This document shows positions 61,101 through 64,000 of a stretch of DNA of 64,000 nt, piece by piece. Numbering within the stretch: the stretch's first letter is position 1; the number at the start of each line of letters is the position of its first letter. This stretch comes from Dicaeum eximium (lineage: Eukaryota; Chordata; Aves; Passeriformes; Dicaeidae). Both the position numbers and the translations under genes were made by a program. The notes under the pieces are model-generated. The model was not told where the DNA came from, did not search any database, and worked only from the letters and a program-made list of their open reading frames with translations. Location of the stretch: NCBI GenBank assembly GCA_013396995.1, contig VWZP01001599.1:1079946-1143945 (forward strand). Reading direction: 5' to 3'.

Positions 61101-64000
61101 GTAACCACTAACATCACCCATAGGCTGAGGTTTTCAATGAGGTTTGTCTGATGTTCAGGAAAACACGTCTGGCAGAACATAGCCTAATAATGATGAAGCT
61201 ATTTAATAAAAAAAGTAAAAATGCAGTTTTTCCAAAAGTGAAGTTTTCACTGTTGGCTCATGTGAGAGAATGACAGCATCAGGCTTCTGAGCACTGCACT
61301 GAGCCTGATCAGGCTATGATTGCCATGGAAATGTAGCTTGATAGTGCTCTAAAAAAACTGATTAGTTCAATAAACTCAATAAACCTTTTCCAACAATATC
61401 AAGTGTTTCTTTTTAATTAACGCTTTGCAAACTTTTCGATATTTCTGAATAAGTTTTCTCAGAAATAAGTCTTCAAAAGAGCGTAATTTGTAACAAGCCA
61501 CGGTAACTTCTACCTGATTTTGAAAGAAGTGTAGGGAAGGCATGGTTTGCCCAGTTGCCATTTGCAAAAGGCTTGCACAGTATGTGGAAGTTCAGGGTCC
61601 ATTTGTAAGTTAAACATGTTGGTGCTACTGCAATTGAAATACTAAATAATAAGTTCTATGGTGTAATTCTGCCTCTACAAAAAAATCACTGTTAGCATTT
61701 GTCTTTAGGGTCCTCTTTTACTGTGTTAACATACTTAATCTACTGTGCTACATTCCTTAAGCCCTGCAAAGAGGTCTCTCTCGCTGCAAGTTGCCTTAGA
61801 TATTGCACAAAAATCTACTTGTCGTTTTTCCTATGCTAAAAACTTTAAAATAGAAAAATATTCCATTACCATAAATAGATTTGTGTCAGTGTAATGTAGC
61901 TCTGTATTGTAAACTACATCTTAAAATAAAAGCAATTATTACGTTGAAATATGTACCTAATTGTCTATGAGTAGGCGTAGTCTAGAAATTCAGATAATCT
62001 TTGGTATAATAAGGTATCTTGATTAGGAGATGGGAAAGCTGCCAGAGCAGCTGGCATGAAGAAGTCACAGCTGCCAGACCAAATCCTGCCTCAAGCATGA
62101 CACAAGCAGTGCCATTGATTTAATGGACCTTACTTGTGTGAATTATGGTTACGGGCTTGATTCTAGGAAGAAAACCTAATATTAACTTATTTTTCAGAAA
62201 ATAACACCCAGATTTTCTCCCTAGCATGTTTTAAGCAGGAAAGTCTATTCCAAGAGCTTCAGGAGGGGAAAATCTAGTTTCAAGAGTTACTTGCAGTATT
62301 TCACAATGTATGTGTTGTTTTAGTGTCCCTATTTAATAATTTCTTAAACTTATCTCTCACATAGCACTTCATATATTCTTCTAAATTCGTGAAATATGAT
62401 AGGAATACCAGCTGTCCTATTCACATATCTGTACGAAACAACTGATCCATGAAAGTATATGAATCAATATCAGAAGCAAATGTTTAATGTTTTCCAACTC
62501 TAACACTATATTGATGAGCTTTTACCAGGGAGGGGTCCAAGTTTAAGCCATGACTAATTCTGGCTCCAGGGAATGTGTATTTGTGTGATTTCAGCCTAGT
62601 TTATCTTTTGCTCTGCAAAAAAGTCCAGCCTGTCTTGGTTATAGCACAGCCATCCAAAGTAGCTACCCCAATGATATTTAAAGTGCCTTTTTTTGTTTCA
62701 GGTAGTCGAGAATCTGCTTTTGTACATGCCATCTCCTCTGCTGGAGTTGTTTTTGCCATCACCAGGGCATGTAGCCAAGGGGAGCTGAAATCCTGCTCCT
62801 GTGATCCCAAGAAGAAAGGCTCTGCCAAGGACAGCAAGGGCCATTTTGACTGGGGTGGCTGCAGTGATAACATTGACTATGGCATTAAATTTGCCAGAGC
62901 CTTTGTGGATGCCAAAGAACGGAAAGGAAAAGATGCCAGGGCACTGATGAACCTTCACAACAACAGAGCTGGAAGGAAGGTGGGTGTCCATCCAGTAGAT
63001 GCCTAGAGATGTTCTTGGACAACTCTGTTGTGTCTGGGGCAGTTGATGCTTGGCCCTTGCTGTCTGGTCTCAGCAGTTAAGAAGAAATACGGGAAGAGCA
63101 GGAGCCTGAGCTGCTGTTTCTGTCTTCCTTGGAGGTTCAGTGTGACAGAGATCTACAAACAGACTGAATTCAACTGCCTAACAGTATTCCTGTTGGAGTC
63201 ACTTCAGTTGCTCCTTGTGTGGGAAGTTAAGCAGGAGTCTAAGCTGCAGGATCAGTTTGGATGGAGGTTTTGTGTTGAGCCTATTTCTTATATAAGCAGG
63301 AGTTTTATTTTTGCTTAATACGGAATACAAATTCCTAAGAGAGGCTGAAGATTGCACTGAAGAACAGGCTTGACAAAGAGCAAATTCAAAATAACTCTTG
63401 AGGAAAAAAAAACATTCTGTCCATTTCTGTATGTTAATTGTACACTTAATCACAAAGTGAGCAGAGATAAGAGGTAATTACTTTACTTTTTAAGAAAATA
63501 AATCCAAAATACATGTCCCTCCCAAAGGCAATGGCCTTGGATCATGGCCTGCAACCCCTTTCCTAAACATGGTATGAAAAATACCATTCCTGAATTTCAA
63601 CTAAAAGAGTCTTTACTTTCACATTGTAGGTGAGTAGAAGGAGTAGTTGCCAGGTGTATTGCCCACGTCTGGTGCAAGGCCTGAGGAATATCTGTACTCA
63701 CATTTTGTGGTGGCAGCTATAAAAAGTAAGAATAGTGCATGAAACTGGAATATGCTGTTTCATTTTTCAAAACATGTTAAAAATTTGCTGGTCCCATGAC
63801 ATCTGAAATAATCCAGAAAAAATATTTCATTGTGCTAGACCAGGCACTTCTGGAATTATTTGTAAAGACTTTTTGTGTCTTATTTTTGGTTTTTCTTGAT
63901 GTATATTTAGTCTGAATTAAGTTGTTTGTATTCTGATCTTTTTTTAACTGCAAGTAGCTGATCTACCTGAAAAATTTTTGTTCTTCAGCATCTTTTCTCC
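58071..64000 (+). CDS. WNT2: WNT2, secreted Wnt ligand; exons 1-3, continues beyond the window
   Basis: WNT2 is a secreted lipid-modified ligand for Frizzled/LRP receptors. In vertebrates it acts in lung, heart, liver and placental or vascular development. Three coding exons (58071-58150, 59530-59753, 62702-62979) join in phase to 194 codons, about 54% of the 360-residue human protein. The N-terminus [20 protein letters not shown] is a signal peptide followed by VNSSWW, as in human WNT2. Exon 2 carries [20 protein letters not shown], exon 3 the Wnt core [10 protein letters not shown] and [12 protein letters not shown]. The palmitoleoylated-serine motif and the cysteine-rich C-terminus belong to exons 4-5, beyond base 64,000. 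Position after ASZ1 separates it from WNT2B. Confidence 0.97.
58151..59529 (+). other. WNT2 intron 1
   Basis: A 1.38-kb intron. Its 5' part (about 58380-58630) is very GC-rich and contains a purine-rich tandem repeat with G-runs (58492-58551). The 3' part is AT-rich until the CpG-rich zone around exon 2 begins near 59,400. The 205-codon frame that crosses it is a product of base composition. Confidence 0.65.
58492..58551 (+). repeat. G-rich minisatellite-like repeat, potential G-quadruplex
   Basis: The 16-mer gcgggaggagggcagg occurs at 58496-58511 and again at 58515-58530, with a partial third copy gcgggagg at 58533-58540. At least six GGG runs with short spacers meet the usual quadruplex rule on the RNA-like strand, within 400 bases of the exon 1 donor. 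Confidence 0.7.
59400..59860. promoter_or_regulatory. CpG island over WNT2 exon 2
   Basis: CpG-dense sequence covers the end of intron 1, all of exon 2 and the start of intron 2. Exon 2 codons are almost all G/C-ending, unlike exon 3. It is a second, intragenic CpG island in WNT2 and could be a promoter for a shorter transcript or simply GC-biased exon sequence. Confidence 0.65.
59530..59753 (+). CDS. WNT2: WNT2 exon 2
   Basis: Encodes [20 protein letters not shown] then [40 protein letters not shown] and [14 protein letters not shown]. Cysteines and the ECQHQFR.HRW.C block are Wnt hallmarks. Acceptor CCCGCAG; donor CGC A|GTGAGT; it ends in phase 1. Confidence 0.97.
59754..62701 (+). other. 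WNT2 intron 2
   Basis: A 2.95-kb intron without a further exon. A GC-richer stretch around 60,250-60,620 carries overlapping short frames on both strands and no recognised similarity. The remainder is AT-rich. Confidence 0.6.
62702..62979 (+). CDS. WNT2: WNT2 exon 3
   Basis: Encodes [80 protein letters not shown] and [12 protein letters not shown], nearly identical to human WNT2. Acceptor TTGTTTCAG; donor AAG|GTGGGT in phase 0, exactly where human exon 3 ends. The open frame continues only seven codons into the intron. Confidence 0.98.
62980..64000 (+). other. WNT2 intron 3 (left part)
   Basis: AT-rich intronic sequence to the window edge. Exon 4, which should begin with the segment following RAGRK in other Wnt2 proteins (A-V-K-R-F), is not in the window. 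Confidence 0.7.

Noticed and set aside
62601..62991. Two minus-strand frames of 90 and 97 codons
   Set aside because: Antisense shadows of WNT2 exon 3.
1..64000. CRISPR arrays, bacterial operons, riboswitches, tRNA and rRNA genes
   Set aside because: No regularly spaced repeats or tRNA/rRNA-like sequence was seen; spliced genes, CR1 and LTR repeats show this is bird nuclear DNA.

Overview
The window is vertebrate nuclear DNA, almost certainly from a bird. It is AT-rich outside a few CpG islands. Its genes are split by long introns with GT/AG junctions. Its interspersed repeats are mostly CR1 LINE 3' fragments (at least six) plus LTR-like remnants of the avian ERV type, with no Alu-, B1- or L1-like elements seen. 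The LTR style hints at a passerine or another neoavian bird, but that is a weak inference.

Two protein-coding genes lie head-to-tail on the + strand. ASZ1 (GASZ) is present with all 13 exons that could be traced, from about 17.05 kb to a stop codon at 51,025 and an AATAAA at 51,093. It encodes a germ-cell ankyrin/SAM protein of the nuage and mitochondrial outer membrane that is needed for piRNA production. WNT2 starts at 58,071; exons 1-3 are inside the window and the rest runs off the right edge. The ASZ1-WNT2 order and orientation match the conserved vertebrate CFTR-ASZ1-WNT2 block. CFTR itself was not found and is presumably left of the window.

Layout: 1-16.85 kb is intergenic, AT-rich and without recognisable genes. 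It carries a CR1 tail at 1.36 kb and a CR1 at 11.94-12.81 kb that contains an assembly join. 16.85-17.38 kb is the ASZ1 CpG-island promoter, with three CRE-type sites in 58 bp. 17.27-50.88 kb holds the ASZ1 introns, with CR1 and LTR insertions. 51.1-57.0 kb is intergenic with one LTR-like block. 57.06-57.56 kb is a CpG island. 57.56-58.07 kb is the WNT2 upstream/5'UTR region. 58.15-64 kb is WNT2 introns 1-3 with exons 2 and 3.

The two genes are neighbours by ancestry and do not share a pathway: ASZ1 acts in germ-line piRNA biogenesis, while WNT2 is a secreted Wnt ligand. The most useful observations are the assembly defects at two single-N positions (one makes a false 203-bp duplication, the other probably removes the ASZ1 start codon), the CRE cluster in the ASZ1 promoter, a uORF whose stop overlaps the WNT2 start, and a sense-strand LTR polyadenylation signal in ASZ1 intron 6. 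I found no clear evidence of a new biological system.
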